From JL08 sp039969355 (GTDB lineage Bacteria; Pseudomonadota; Alphaproteobacteria; Rhodobacterales; Rhodobacteraceae), in assembly GCA_039969355.1 (NCBI GenBank), contig JBDVOA010000008.1:124001-188000 (forward strand): a DNA stretch of 64,000 nucleotides. Reading direction: 5' to 3'. Below the pieces are notes generated by a model. It made no database searches. It saw only the letters and a list, made by a program, of their open reading frames with translations, and was not told where the DNA came from. The position numbers and the translations under genes were made by a program. Position 1 is the stretch's first letter. Every line of letters starts with the position of its first letter. Shown piece after piece: positions 7,280 through 16,699 of the stretch.

Positions 7280-9145
7280 CTAAAGCGCCCGGTCCAAAAC
7301 CGCGCTAAAGCGCTGAACAAACTCAGCTGGATCGGCGGGTACTTCGCCATCGGCAATTCTGGCCTGATCCAACAATAAATGCGCTGCATCTTTCAGCAGA
7401 GAATCTGATGCTGCATCGTCAGCTTTCGATCGCTCTGCCAATTTCTTGACTATTCTGTGGTCCGGATTCAGCTCAAGTACGCGGGGCATTCCATCCTGAA
7501 GTTGACCGTGCCGTTTGAGCAAACGCTCCAAATTAACGTCCATATCTCCATCGTCGGCGATCAAACAAACTGGACTGTCCGTCAGCCGTTTGGAGGGACG
7601 GACATCTTTGACGGCATCGCCGAGTTCAAGCTTGATGGCCGCAATCAGTGCGTCAAGCTGCGTAACTTCTGCGTCGTCCTTGTCGTCCTTTTCCTTTTCG
7701 TCACTCTTGATGTTGTCGAGGTCAGGTGCGCCACGGGTCACCGACTTGAACGTTTTTCCCTCAAACTCAGTGACATGCTGAAGCCAGAATTCATCAACCT
7801 GATCTGACAAAAGCAATACTTCGACACCTTTTGCCTTGAACCCTTCCAGATGCGGGGAACGCGCGATCTTTTTCGGATCGTCTCCAGCGATGTAATAAAT
7901 TGCATCCTGGCCCTCTTTGCATCGTTCAACATAATCCGAAAGACTGCTCAGATCGCCATCTCGGGTTGAAGAAAAGCGACAGACCTCAAAGAGCCTGTCC
8001 CGCAAATTTGGATCCTCAATCAAACCTTCTTTCAGGACCGCACCGAAATTCTCCCAGAAAGCGCCGAATTCTTCGGGTGCCTTGTTCGCTTTCTTCTTAA
8101 GCTCTCCAATCACTTTTTTGGTGAGTGCAGTCTTGATCTTGGCAAGCTTGGGGTCCGATTGCAGCATTTCCCGCGAGACATTGAGGGACAGGTCTTCTGA
8201 ATCAACCACACCGCGCAGAAATCTGAGGTAAGATGGCAAAAGCCCTTCGGTGTTTTCCGAGATAAAAACCCGGTTCACATATAGCTTCACGTGGCTTTTT
8301 CGTTCGGCATCATAAAGGTCGAACGGCGCAGATGATGGTACATAAAGCAGGCTAGTATGGCTCACCAGGCCCTCAACGCGATTGTGCAGGACAAGCCAAG
8401 GTTTATCGAAAGCGTGCGAAGTATGATGGTAAAACTCCGTATGTTGCTCTTCGGTGACCTCCTTGGGGGCGCGCGTCCAAATGGCAGAAGCGGAATTCAG
8501 GGCGTCAACGCCCAGTGTGACCGGGAACGCAATGTGATCCGAATAAGTTTGCACGATATGACGGATGCGCGCATCTTCCAGAAACTCCTTGGCGTCCTTC
8601 TTCAGATGCAAAACGACAGTCGTGCCGCAACTGTTTCTTTCACCCGGCTCAATCGTGAACTGTCCTTTTCCGTCAGATGACCACTGCCAACTTTCTTCTT
8701 CGCCAGCCTTTCGCGTCAATACATCGACGTTGTCTGCCACCATGAACGCCGAATAGAAACCCACACCAAATTGACCGATAAGGCCAAGATCGCCCTTCTC
8801 GCCACCTTTGAGGGATTCCAAAAAGGCCCCGGTGCCTGATTTCGCAATCGTCCCGAGAGTTTCTATCAAGTCGGCGTGGTTCATCCCGATGCCGTTGTCG
8901 GAAATCGACAGCGTCTTGGCTTTTTTGTTCACCTCAATCGAGATGGAAAACTGATCTGAATTCTCTGCGAGCGACGGAGTGGTGAGCGCCTCGTAGCGAA
9001 GTTTGTCACACGCATCGGATGCGTTGGAAACAAGTTCCCTAAGAAAAATCTCTCGATTTGAATACAGCGATCCAGCCACAATATCGAGCAGCTGACCGAC
9101 CTCTGTCTGAAAGGAGAAAGTTTCTTTGGTGCTCGTATCAGTCAA
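7280..9145 (-). CDS. htpG: Hsp90-family molecular chaperone HtpG
   Basis: A 621-residue protein with the complete Hsp90 layout: N-terminal GHKL ATPase (FLRELVSNASDACDKLR, ISDNGIGM, GQFGVGFYSAFM), middle domain with YVNRVFISEN and VDSEDLSLNVSREMLQ, an acidic linker (DEKEKDDKDDAE) and a C-terminal dimerisation domain ending near QRFSAVL. It is an ATP-dependent cytoplasmic chaperone. Length is normal for bacterial HtpG. A promoter of the RpoH type lies about 50-75 bp upstream of the start (separate entry), so heat-shock control is likely. Confidence 0.96.
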   Translation of the reverse strand: MTDTSTKETFSFQTEVGQLLDIVAGSLYSNREIFLRELVSNASDACDKLRYEALTTPSLAENSDQFSISIEVNKKAKTLSISDNGIGMNHADLIETLGTIAKSGTGAFLESLKGGEKGDLGLIGQFGVGFYSAFMVADNVDVLTRKAGEEESWQWSSDGKGQFTIEPGERNSCGTTVVLHLKKDAKEFLEDARIRHIVQTYSDHIAFPVTLGVDALNSASAIWTRAPKEVTEEQHTEFYHHTSHAFDKPWLVLHNRVEGLVSHTSLLYVPSSAPFDLYDAERKSHVKLYVNRVFISENTEGLLPSYLRFLRGVVDSEDLSLNVSREMLQSDPKLAKIKTALTKKVIGELKKKANKAPEEFGAFWENFGAVLKEGLIEDPNLRDRLFEVCRFSSTRDGDLSSLSDYVERCKEGQDAIYYIAGDDPKKIARSPHLEGFKAKGVEVLLLSDQVDEFWLQHVTEFEGKTFKSVTRGAPDLDNIKSDEKEKDDKDDAEVTQLDALIAAIKLELGDAVKDVRPSKRLTDSPVCLIADDGDMDVNLERLLKRHGQLQDGMPRVLELNPDHRIVKKLAERSKADDAASDSLLKDAAHLLLDQARIADGEVPADPAEFVQRFSAVLDRAL

Positions 9146-9193
9146 TGTCTGAGTTCCCTGTTTTCATAGCTATTTTGTCTGGGTCGCGCATGA

Positions 9194-9221
9194 ACATAAG
9201 GTGAGAAAATGCGCGTTTCAA
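9194..9221 (-). promoter_or_regulatory. RpoH-type (heat-shock sigma) promoter for htpG
   Basis: Read on the minus strand, TTGAAA (plus coordinates 9216-9221) is followed after 14 bases by CCTTATGT (9194-9201). This fits the Rhodobacter RpoH pattern of TTG, 17-18 bases, then CYTATNT. It sits about 50 bp upstream of the htpG start codon, and htpG is a classic RpoH target, so motif and context agree. The exact transcription start is not known. Confidence 0.65.
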
Positions 9222-9330
9222 CCTTTCCGGGTTCGTCTTAGGGCACAAAACGGCTTGTGCAGTTTTGCCCCTTCCAAAAGGTTCGCTCCAATGCTCCCGC
9301 GATGGCGAATTGGTTTTTTTGGTGCGAGGT

Positions 9331-10770
9331 TTAACCTACAAGCCAACCGCCAATGGCACGGACTTCAACAAACTCGTCAAGACCCCATTTGCCACCCTCA
9401 CGACCATTGCCGGATTGCTTCATGCCGCCAAACGGAGCACCTGAACCACGACCTTTGCCATTCATATCCACCATGCCCGAGCGCAAGGCGCGGGCGACAC
9501 GATGGGCGCGTTCCTCATCAGTTGTCTGCACATAGTTCGTCAGGCCGTAGTCGGTGTCATTTGCTATCTCAACCGCCTCTTCTTCGCTATCAAACGGCAT
9601 CATCGACAGAACCGGACCGAAGATTTCTTCGCGCATGATGTTCATTTCATTATTGCAGTCCGCAAACACCGTTGGACGCACAAAATAACCACGGTTTAGA
9701 CCTTCGGGGCGACCAACGCCGCCTGTCACCAGCCGCGCACCCTCGTCGATACCCTTTTGGATCAGGTCTTGCACCTTGTTGAACTGCATTTCCGAAACCA
9801 GCGGGCCGATATGACGACCTTCCTCTGACGCCGCATTGACTGATGTCGCTTCTGCTGCCGCTTTTGCTTGCTCTACAGCCTCATCATAGCGAGAACGCTG
9901 GACCAGCATACGCGTTGGTGCGTTGCAAGATTGGCCCGTGTTATTGAAACAGCGAATGATGCCCTGCTTGACGGCTTTTGGATCTGCGTCGGCAAAAACG
10001 ATATTTGCCCCTTTGCCACCCAGTTCAAGGCTGACCCGCTTAATCGTTTCGGCCGCTGCGATCGAGATCGCGCGACCCGCGCGTGTCGACCCGGTAAAAC
10101 TGACCATGTCTACGTCTTTGTGAGCCGACAATTGACTACCTACACCCGGCCCATCACCGTTGACCATATTGTAGACACCTGCGGGCACACCTGCCTCGTG
10201 CAGAATCTCTGTATACAACAGCGCCGACAATGGTGATTGTTCAGAGGGTTTCAGTACCATCGTGCACCCTGTCGCGAGCGCAGGAATAACTTTGAGAGTG
10301 ATCTGGTTCATCGGCCAGTTCCACGGCGTGATCAAAGCGCAAACACCAATCGGCTCCTTAATGATGCGAGTATCGTCCTCTCCCGGGCGCAGCGCGCTTT
10401 CAAATTCAAAGTCTTTTAGCGCGTTAATGAATGCCTTGAGGTGAAATGACCCTGTACCGGATTGCTGCACCTTCGACATGTCAATCGGGGCGCCCATTTC
10501 TGTGCTGATCGCCGCGCCCATCTCGTCAGAGCGACGCAAGTAAACATCAAGGATCGTTTCCATCAGCTCGATCCGCTCGGCCTTGGAGGATAAGCGCCAT
10601 TTAGGAAAGGCGGCCTTTGCAGCAGCAACAGCAGTGTCCGTATCGGCCTGCCCGCCCAACGAGATCGTCGCCGCGGCTTCTTCTGTCGAAGGATCAATTA
10701 CATCGAAGGCGCGCCCGTCAAGCGGGGCAACCCATTTGCCGTTAATGTAGAAGTTACCTGCATTTTCCAT
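9331..10770 (-). CDS. NAD(P)+-dependent aldehyde dehydrogenase
   Basis: A 479-residue ALDH-superfamily enzyme with all main residues: the PWNWP loop with the oxyanion Asn at 151, VLKPSEQSP with the cofactor Lys at about 174, FTGSTRAG, ELGGKGANIVF with the general-base Glu249, and GQSCNAPTR with the catalytic Cys282. The C-terminus has EEIFGPVLSMMPF. It oxidises an aldehyde to the acid with NAD(P)+ in the cytoplasm; the sequence alone does not fix the substrate. It is monocistronic as far as I can see, with a purine-rich site (GAGGAGT region) upstream of the ATG, and lies between htpG and the LysR gene. Confidence 0.92.
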   Translation of the reverse strand: MENAGNFYINGKWVAPLDGRAFDVIDPSTEEAAATISLGGQADTDTAVAAAKAAFPKWRLSSKAERIELMETILDVYLRRSDEMGAAISTEMGAPIDMSKVQQSGTGSFHLKAFINALKDFEFESALRPGEDDTRIIKEPIGVCALITPWNWPMNQITLKVIPALATGCTMVLKPSEQSPLSALLYTEILHEAGVPAGVYNMVNGDGPGVGSQLSAHKDVDMVSFTGSTRAGRAISIAAAETIKRVSLELGGKGANIVFADADPKAVKQGIIRCFNNTGQSCNAPTRMLVQRSRYDEAVEQAKAAAEATSVNAASEEGRHIGPLVSEMQFNKVQDLIQKGIDEGARLVTGGVGRPEGLNRGYFVRPTVFADCNNEMNIMREEIFGPVLSMMPFDSEEEAVEIANDTDYGLTNYVQTTDEERAHRVARALRSGMVDMNGKGRGSGAPFGGMKQSGNGREGGKWGLDEFVEVRAIGGWLVG

Positions 10771-10905
10771 AAGCTTTGCCTTTCTTAGAGGAGTCAGTCG
10801 TTCATCTCTGCAACGGGGGTATCGCGCAAGGGCAATTTGGGGCTTTCACGATTTAGTAGGCAGATTTTCCACGTTTATGTGCAATTCCGGTTCCCGACTT
10901 ACCTT

Positions 10906-11790
10906 TTACCCGCGCCATACATCCAGCAGGGAAACTGCTAGTTCATCGTTTGCGTGGGCGTAAATGGCGACCTCGAGCTTTTCTTTGCCCAGGCGGTTGG
11001 ACAGCGAAATCAGTTCGCCGTTCTCTATTTCGCGCAAGACCATACTTATTGGAAGCCAGCCGATGCCTATACCCTTAAGAACAAGCTCCTTAATGCCACT
11101 TGAAAGTGCACTTTCACAAACTGGGTTTTTGCAAAGCCGCAGCGTACTGAACGCTGCATCGGCGGCACTCAATGCTTCACCGAAGTAGCTATTCTCCGGG
11201 TAAACTACCGCAGCCGTAGTATCCGATATTTCTCTATTATCTTTGACGGCGTACCGAAGCCGTCCACCAACCACAGGCACAAGGTAGTCGACGCCCCATA
11301 GCGCTCGTATGATAGGTTCCCCAAATGGCAATGGGCCTGCGTTTTTTGACTCGTAACACAACAGCATGCTCGCATCGCCCCGCAGGAACATGGTGACACA
11401 ATCGCGCAAATTGCCAGCGCGCAGACGGAATTGTAGAGAAGGAAAGTGATGTCTTGCTCGAACCGCCATATCCGGGAAAGTCGAGAAAATTGGCGCGTGC
11501 TGGGCTGCAATCGATATTGTGGAACTAGCGGCATCAAAGTGTGCGATTTTGCCGCGTAAATCCTTGATGCGCGCGACCAACGCGCGGATTTCTGCCTCGT
11601 TCGAGGTAAGCGCCGGACTGATATCAACCCTGTTTTTGCCTCTTTCCAAAACTGTCACGCCAAGCCAGTCTTCGAAGCCGCGTATGCGTCTCGAAAACGC
11701 GGGTTGTGTGATGTTTCGCCGCGACGCGGCACGAGTCATGTTCCCCTCTTCCAAGAGTATCAACACGTCATCCAACCACTGCATGTCCAT
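10906..11790 (-). CDS. LysR-family transcriptional regulator (probable regulator of the divergent cuyA-like operon)
   Basis: A 294-residue LysR protein. The N-terminal winged helix is clear (WLDDVLILLEEGNMTRAASR, then NITQPAFSRRIRGFEDWLG), and the rest matches the periplasmic-binding-like effector domain. It diverges from the CuyA-like gene with 116 bp between starts, and that gap holds a TGCCCA-N11-TGGGCA inverted repeat with LysR-box geometry. CuyA genes in marine alphaproteobacteria often have an adjacent LysR regulator (CuyR), so control of the lyase and the transporter behind it is the natural inference. The effector is unknown. Confidence 0.85.
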   Translation of the reverse strand: MDMQWLDDVLILLEEGNMTRAASRRNITQPAFSRRIRGFEDWLGVTVLERGKNRVDISPALTSNEAEIRALVARIKDLRGKIAHFDAASSTISIAAQHAPIFSTFPDMAVRARHHFPSLQFRLRAGNLRDCVTMFLRGDASMLLCYESKNAGPLPFGEPIIRALWGVDYLVPVVGGRLRYAVKDNREISDTTAAVVYPENSYFGEALSAADAAFSTLRLCKNPVCESALSSGIKELVLKGIGIGWLPISMVLREIENGELISLSNRLGKEKLEVAIYAHANDELAVSLLDVWRG

Positions 11791-11805
11791 TTGACCACCC
11801 TAATT

Positions 11806-11828
11806 TGCCCAAATGAATTGTATGGGCA
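11806..11828. promoter_or_regulatory. LysR-box inverted repeat between the regulator and the cuyA-like gene
   Basis: TGCCCA (11806-11811) and TGGGCA (11823-11828) form a perfect 6-bp inverted repeat separated by 11 bases, which is the T-N11-A geometry of LysR binding sites. It lies 16 bp upstream of the LysR start and about 79 bp upstream of the lyase start, as expected for a site that autoregulates the former and activates the latter. Confidence 0.6.
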
Positions 11829-11906
11829 GGCCAAGCAGAAAGCATTATTTTTCTCAGTTGGTATTAGGCAAGCTTTGGCCAATCCCACAAAAAAGGAAAC
11901 CAAAGC

Positions 11907-13001
11907 GTGATTGAATTTTTTCAGGCATCCAATCAACAAGCTACAAATACGCCGGAAATAAGCGTGAGCCTGTGCAAAGATCTCTCAATCGCTTTAGCCA
12001 AGTTTCCGAAGGTACGCCTTGGACATCTTCCAACACCTTTAGAGCCCTTGGATCGACTGAGCGAGATTTTGGGAGGACCGCGCATTTGGGTTAAACGTGA
12101 CGATTGTACCGGGCTTTCGTCTGGCGGAAACAAGACCCGTAAGCTGGAATTCCTGATGGCAGATGCACAAGCAAATGACGCCGATACAATCATCACCCAA
12201 GGCGCAACTCAGTCAAACCATGCGCGCCAGACCACTGCAGCGGCGGCGAAACTGGGAATGGAATGCCATATCTTGCTGGAGGACAGGACCGGCTCAGACG
12301 ACCCGAGTTATAACCTGAACGGAAATGTTTTACTGGATAGATTGCACGGGGCCACTGTTTCAAAACGCGATGGCGGTGTTGACATGAACGCTGAAATGGA
12401 AGTCATGGCTGACAAACTCCGCCAAGACGGCAGGAATCCCTATATCATCCCCGGTGGTGGATCGAACCCCATCGGCGCGTTGGGCTATGTTAACTGCGCT
12501 CGGGAACTAACAGAACAAGCCGCAGGAATCGGATTGAAGATTGATGCTTTTGTACATGCGACAGGGAGTTCCGGCACGCAGGCCGGGCTCGTTACCGGTC
12601 TGGCCGCTATTCAAAGCGATATTCATTTGCTGGGCATTGGCGTGAGGGCACCGCAAGAAAAACAAGAACAAATGGTGTTTGATCTGGCACAACGCACGGC
12701 AGATCATCTGGGGACCGGGCTAACTATCAAGCGCAGCGATGTGCGTGCAATTTGTGATTATGTTGGACCCGGATACGGGCTACCGACAGAAGGTATGGTC
12801 AAGGCTGTCAAGTTGCTCGCTCAGACTGAGGGGCTACTGTTTGATCCGGTCTATTCCGGCAAGGGACTGGACGGCTTGATAGACCAGATTAACAAGGGTT
12901 ATTTCGAAGGGGCTGACGACATCGTCTTTTTGCATACCGGCGGAAGCGTCGCCCTTTTTGGCTACCCGGACACATTCGGATTGCCCGGTTACACTGACTA
13001 A
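11907..13001 (+). CDS. cuyA: CuyA-like L-cysteate sulfo-lyase / D-cysteine desulfhydrase family
   Basis: A 364-residue fold-type II PLP enzyme. Seen: IWVKRDDCTGLSSGGNKTRK with the PLP Lys at 76, the TQGATQSNHARQT cofactor loop, IPGGGSNPIGALGYVN phosphate loop, FDPVYSGKG and HTGGSVALFGY. From memory the sequence is close to the L-cysteate sulfo-lyase CuyA of Ruegeria pomeroyi, which splits cysteate into pyruvate, ammonium and sulfite; D-cysteine desulfhydrase and ACC deaminase are the close alternatives. About 30 extra residues precede the usual start. The GTG start has AGGA nine bases upstream. It leads an operon with a betaine-type ABC importer, and the sulfite exporter CuyZ is not seen here. 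Confidence 0.75.
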   Translation: MIEFFQASNQQATNTPEISVSLCKDLSIALAKFPKVRLGHLPTPLEPLDRLSEILGGPRIWVKRDDCTGLSSGGNKTRKLEFLMADAQANDADTIITQGATQSNHARQTTAAAAKLGMECHILLEDRTGSDDPSYNLNGNVLLDRLHGATVSKRDGGVDMNAEMEVMADKLRQDGRNPYIIPGGGSNPIGALGYVNCARELTEQAAGIGLKIDAFVHATGSSGTQAGLVTGLAAIQSDIHLLGIGVRAPQEKQEQMVFDLAQRTADHLGTGLTIKRSDVRAICDYVGPGYGLPTEGMVKAVKLLAQTEGLLFDPVYSGKGLDGLIDQINKGYFEGADDIVFLHTGGSVALFGYPDTFGLPGYTD

Positions 13002-13041
13002 TAAACTCAAAAAAAACCATCCAACAAGGAGATCAGAAACT

Positions 13042-14004
13042 ATGTCACTTAAAAAGACACTTATGACAGCGACGCTACTCACAGCGTTAAGCGCCCCGGC
13101 TTTCGCCGCCGAAGAGGTCAAGATCGGCGTGCCATCATGGACCGGCGCTCAGGCAATTGCCCACCTGCTGGCCGCTGTTGTCGAAATGCGCATCGGCGGC
13201 AAGGCCGAAATGGTGCCCGGCAACAACGCGACGATTTTCCAAGCCATGGATCAAGGCAAGGGCGACATTGATGTACATCCAGACGTTTGGCTGCCAAATC
13301 AGGAAAGTTTCACCAAGAAATATGTAGATGATGCAGGCACCGTGACTTTGTCTTCCAACCCTTACGAAGGCAATCAAGGCTTCTGCGTCTCCCAGGATTT
13401 TGCCAAAGCGAACAACATCACAGATATCGCTGACCTCGGCCGCCCGGATGTCGCAGCTCTTATGGACAGCGACGGCAACGGAAAGGGCGAGATGTGGATT
13501 GGTGCACCTGGCTGGGCGTCCGCCAACGTCAACGAAGTTAAGACCAGGGATTACGGCCTTCTTGATTTTGTTGAGCCCGTCCGCGCCGAAGAAAGCGTGA
13601 AAACTGCCCGGATCAAGGATTCGATCGCCAAGGGTGAAGGCTATGCGTTCTACTGCTACAAACCCCATGCGGTTTGGTACATGTTTGACGTAGAAATGCT
13701 GAGTGAGCCAAAGTTTGACCCCGCAAAATACGTCATGGTGCAACCATCGGATGACGCAGACTGGTATGACAAATCAACTGTTGCGACAAAAGATGCATTG
13801 AAAGAGGTCCAGATCGCTTGGTCTAATACTCTGCCGGACCGCTCGCCCGCCATTGCAGAATTCTTTGACAGGTTCTCATTGACAGCAGATGATGTCAGCA
13901 ATTTTGCCTTTGAAATCAGCGGCAAAGGCCGTGATCCGGCGGAAGTCGCAAAAGAATGGGTTGAGGCAAACCCTGACCGTGTGGATGCGTGGCTGGGGCT
14001 GTAA
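13042..14004 (+). CDS. Glycine betaine/proline-type ABC transporter substrate-binding protein
   Basis: A 320-residue periplasmic protein with a clear signal peptide (MSLKKTLMTATLLTALSAPAFA, cleavage before AEEV). The body matches the OpuAC/ProX family: IGVPSWTGAQAIAHLL, then DIDVHPDVWLPNQ and YEGNQGFCVS. A Trp-rich set (W in PSWTG, DVWLP, GAPGWAS, KPHAVWYMF) could form the aromatic box that holds quaternary ammonium ligands in this family. The start ATG at 13042 has AAGGAGATC upstream. It is followed by its ATPase and permease. Substrate is open: betaine, choline derivatives, TMAO, or a sulfonated amino acid given the CuyA neighbour. Confidence 0.88.
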   Translation: MSLKKTLMTATLLTALSAPAFAAEEVKIGVPSWTGAQAIAHLLAAVVEMRIGGKAEMVPGNNATIFQAMDQGKGDIDVHPDVWLPNQESFTKKYVDDAGTVTLSSNPYEGNQGFCVSQDFAKANNITDIADLGRPDVAALMDSDGNGKGEMWIGAPGWASANVNEVKTRDYGLLDFVEPVRAEESVKTARIKDSIAKGEGYAFYCYKPHAVWYMFDVEMLSEPKFDPAKYVMVQPSDDADWYDKSTVATKDALKEVQIAWSNTLPDRSPAIAEFFDRFSLTADDVSNFAFEISGKGRDPAEVAKEWVEANPDRVDAWLGL

Positions 14005-14108
14005 AACCGGCCAAGATCACTCCAAAAAAGGATGGCTCCGGCGTCGGCCGGGCCATCACCCCAAACGGAAACCGGCGAGATGCCGATTTAACGGGACGAT
14101 ATCCAGCC

Positions 14109-15164
14109 ATGAGCGACGATACGGTTATCGAAATATCCAATGTCTGGAAAATTTTTGGCGCCCGCCCGCAGGACGCATTAAAAGCGATCCGCGACGAAGG
14201 GTTGAACAAGGCAGAGGTCCTCGCAAAATACAACGCCGTCGTTGGCGTGGCGGATGTCAGCCTGTCGGTTAACCGAGGCGAAATTTATTGTATCATGGGT
14301 TTGTCGGGCAGTGGAAAGTCCACACTTGTGCGCCACTTCAACCGCCTGCTGGAGCCAACCGACGGAAAAATCCTGATTGAAGGCGTTGACGTGATGGGCC
14401 TCGGCCCGAAAGAGCTGCAGGGCTTTCGCAATCGGAAGATTGGCATGGTCTTTCAGAACTTTGCACTAATGCCGCACCGCTCTGTACTGGATAACGTGGC
14501 CATGCCACTTGAAATTCGGCAAGTCAGCAAAAACGAACGCATGAGACAGGCGGCCGCAATTCTCGATATTGTGGAACTTGGGGCGTGGGCACCAAAATTC
14601 GCTCACGAACTATCAGGCGGAATGCAACAACGGGTCGGCCTTGCGCGGGCCTTAGCCGCCAATCCGGACGTCTTGTTAATGGATGAGCCCTTTAGTGCCC
14701 TTGATCCTTTAATTCGCCGCCAACTGCAGGACGAATTCATCCGCCTGTCCAAGATCTTGAAGAAAACCACGGTGTTCATAACACACGATCTTGATGAAGC
14801 CGTCCGCATTGGAGATCGGATTGCTATCATGCGCGACGGCCGACTGGTCCAGACCGGCACTGCCGAGGAAATTGTCATGAACCCGGCAGATGATTACGTT
14901 TCCGATTTTGTTGCAGGTATTTCACGTCTCAAGGTCGTACATGCCCATGCGGTTATGCAACCTCTTGAGGCCTATATAAAACGTCGCGGACCGCTTGGTG
15001 CAGATGCGCCGCGCGTGAATGAAGACGAAACACTCAGCACGCTTATCAACCTGGCAATTGATCATGACAGTGCGATCCTTGTTGAGGACGATGGAAAGGA
15101 CATTGGCGTGATCACGCGCGCTGACATTCTGCGCACTGTTGTCGAAGGGACGGAAATGTCATGA
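14109..15164 (+). CDS. Glycine betaine/proline-type ABC transporter ATP-binding protein
   Basis: A 351-residue ProV/OpuAA-type ATPase. It has the family's N-terminal extension before the core (FGARPQDALKAIRDEGLNKAE), Walker A GLSGSGKST (64-72), the Q-loop VFQNFALMPHRS, signature LSGGMQQRVGLARAL, Walker B VLLMDEPFSALD and the switch His in FITHDLDEAV. The C-terminal ~80 residues resemble the CBS-pair region that in OpuA senses ionic strength. I took the ATG at 14109; the longer frame overlaps the binding-protein gene. The stop overlaps the permease start (ATGA). Confidence 0.9.
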   Translation: MSDDTVIEISNVWKIFGARPQDALKAIRDEGLNKAEVLAKYNAVVGVADVSLSVNRGEIYCIMGLSGSGKSTLVRHFNRLLEPTDGKILIEGVDVMGLGPKELQGFRNRKIGMVFQNFALMPHRSVLDNVAMPLEIRQVSKNERMRQAAAILDIVELGAWAPKFAHELSGGMQQRVGLARALAANPDVLLMDEPFSALDPLIRRQLQDEFIRLSKILKKTTVFITHDLDEAVRIGDRIAIMRDGRLVQTGTAEEIVMNPADDYVSDFVAGISRLKVVHAHAVMQPLEAYIKRRGPLGADAPRVNEDETLSTLINLAIDHDSAILVEDDGKDIGVITRADILRTVVEGTEMS

Positions 15165-16699
15165 GCGAGACAGAACAAAACCCACTTGAAGCGACCGACA
15201 CAGAAGCTGCACTAGCCTATGCGGCAGAGCGGCGCGAAAATATCCGAACTTTTGTGCGAACAAATCCCGACTACTACATTTCCCAGTTCGACAAGATCGG
15301 TGAAAGCTCAAGATTCACTGCGACGCTGAATGTTCTGGCTGGAGTATTCGGCCCCGTTTGGTTCGGCGCACGCGGATTGTGGTCATGGGCCTTGCCTTTC
15401 CTCATTCTGGAAACGCTGGCCTTCGTCCAGATCGCGCGCGGCCTATTTGGCGATCTCGCGGCTGAGGCTTTTGAGCGGATTGCCTCCATCGAAGGGACAC
15501 TCGACCTCAGACGTCAGCAGCTTGCCTCTGCTATTGAAGCGGCGTCTGACAAGGTAGATGTCTACACCCGCACCGTCGAGTCACTGGAAGAAGCCATTGG
15601 CGGCATTCGGGAAGAGGCCGTTGCTCTCTCTGAGCAAGGGACATGGATCGCCTTAACCGGTCTTGCCATATTAATCGCCGTAAAGATTGCACAAGCGACG
15701 GTCGCCAACTGGGCACTTGAAGCGCGGTTTTCAGATTGGTTGTCGGACCGCAGCATCCGTTCTGGCTTGCCGGTTTCCCAAATCGTTTTCAGTGCGATCT
15801 TCATGTTCCTGATCGTTTGCACGGCAATGGTTCACTACTCTTTCCCTGGACGGTTTGATCTCTTGTCAAATTTTCCAACTGATCCAAATATCCGCCTGAC
15901 TGGTATCTCATGGGTGGAAGAGCTGATCGCATGGTGTGTTCGCAACTCGGAGGCGCTGTTTGACGCGATTACCTTTGGTATCCGTGCGCTTCTGGACGCG
16001 CTCGAAGTAATTCTGGTGCAGACGCCTTGGGTTGTGATCGCTGCGTTGATCATTCTTTTGACATGGCTGACAGCCGGAATCCGCACTGCGATTTGGTCTG
16101 GTGCATTTCTGGCCTACATGGGCCTACTTGGTTTCTGGGAGGCTGCGATGACCACGCTGGCCCTGCTGGGCACAGCCGCATGCCTGTCGATTGTGATTGG
16201 CATTCCCTTGGGCATGTTCGCAGCGCGCCGACCACGGTTCTATGCTTTCATTCAACCGATTATGGATTTCATGCAGACCATGCCTGCGTTTGTATTCATG
16301 GTTCCTGTGATTGCATTCTTCGGCGTTGGCAAACCGGCAGCGGTCATCGTCACAATGATCTTTGGCGGTACACCAGTAGTCCGCCTGACGGTTCTGGGCC
16401 TACGAGGCGTACCGGAAAATGTTCGTGAGGCCGCGATCAGTTTTGGTGCCAACAAATGGTATTTGCTTACAAAAGTTGATTTGCCATTGGCCAGCCCATC
16501 CATACGTGCGGGCATCAATCAGACCATCATGCTCTCGCTTGCAATGGTTGTTGTGGCCTCGCTCATTGGCGCAAAAGGTTTGGGAGAAGACGTGCTAGAA
16601 GCACTGCAATACGCCAACGTTGGACAGGGTATCCTTGCCGGGTTCTCGATCCTTTTCTGCGCAATGATTCTGGATCGAATTGTGCAGGGTAAGCGTTAG
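15161..16699 (+). CDS. Betaine-type ABC transporter permease with extra N-terminal membrane/coiled-coil module
   Basis: A 512-residue permease. The C-terminal part (about 260-510) is a standard ProW/OpuAB permease with the EAA-loop region VPENVREAAISFGANKWYLL and final MLSLAMVVVASLIGAKGLG. The first ~240 residues are unusual: an acidic start, a hydrophobic pair with the pattern FGPVWFGARGLWSWALPFLI that resembles DUF2628, then a predicted coiled coil (about 105-150, with TVESLEEAIGGIREEA) and two more membrane helices. Other roseobacter betaine/TMAO permeases are also long, so the fusion may be a subfamily trait. It ends in TAG overlapping the GTG of the hydrolase gene. Confidence 0.85.
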   Translation: MSETEQNPLEATDTEAALAYAAERRENIRTFVRTNPDYYISQFDKIGESSRFTATLNVLAGVFGPVWFGARGLWSWALPFLILETLAFVQIARGLFGDLAAEAFERIASIEGTLDLRRQQLASAIEAASDKVDVYTRTVESLEEAIGGIREEAVALSEQGTWIALTGLAILIAVKIAQATVANWALEARFSDWLSDRSIRSGLPVSQIVFSAIFMFLIVCTAMVHYSFPGRFDLLSNFPTDPNIRLTGISWVEELIAWCVRNSEALFDAITFGIRALLDALEVILVQTPWVVIAALIILLTWLTAGIRTAIWSGAFLAYMGLLGFWEAAMTTLALLGTAACLSIVIGIPLGMFAARRPRFYAFIQPIMDFMQTMPAFVFMVPVIAFFGVGKPAAVIVTMIFGGTPVVRLTVLGLRGVPENVREAAISFGANKWYLLTKVDLPLASPSIRAGINQTIMLSLAMVVVASLIGAKGLGEDVLEALQYANVGQGILAGFSILFCAMILDRIVQGKR

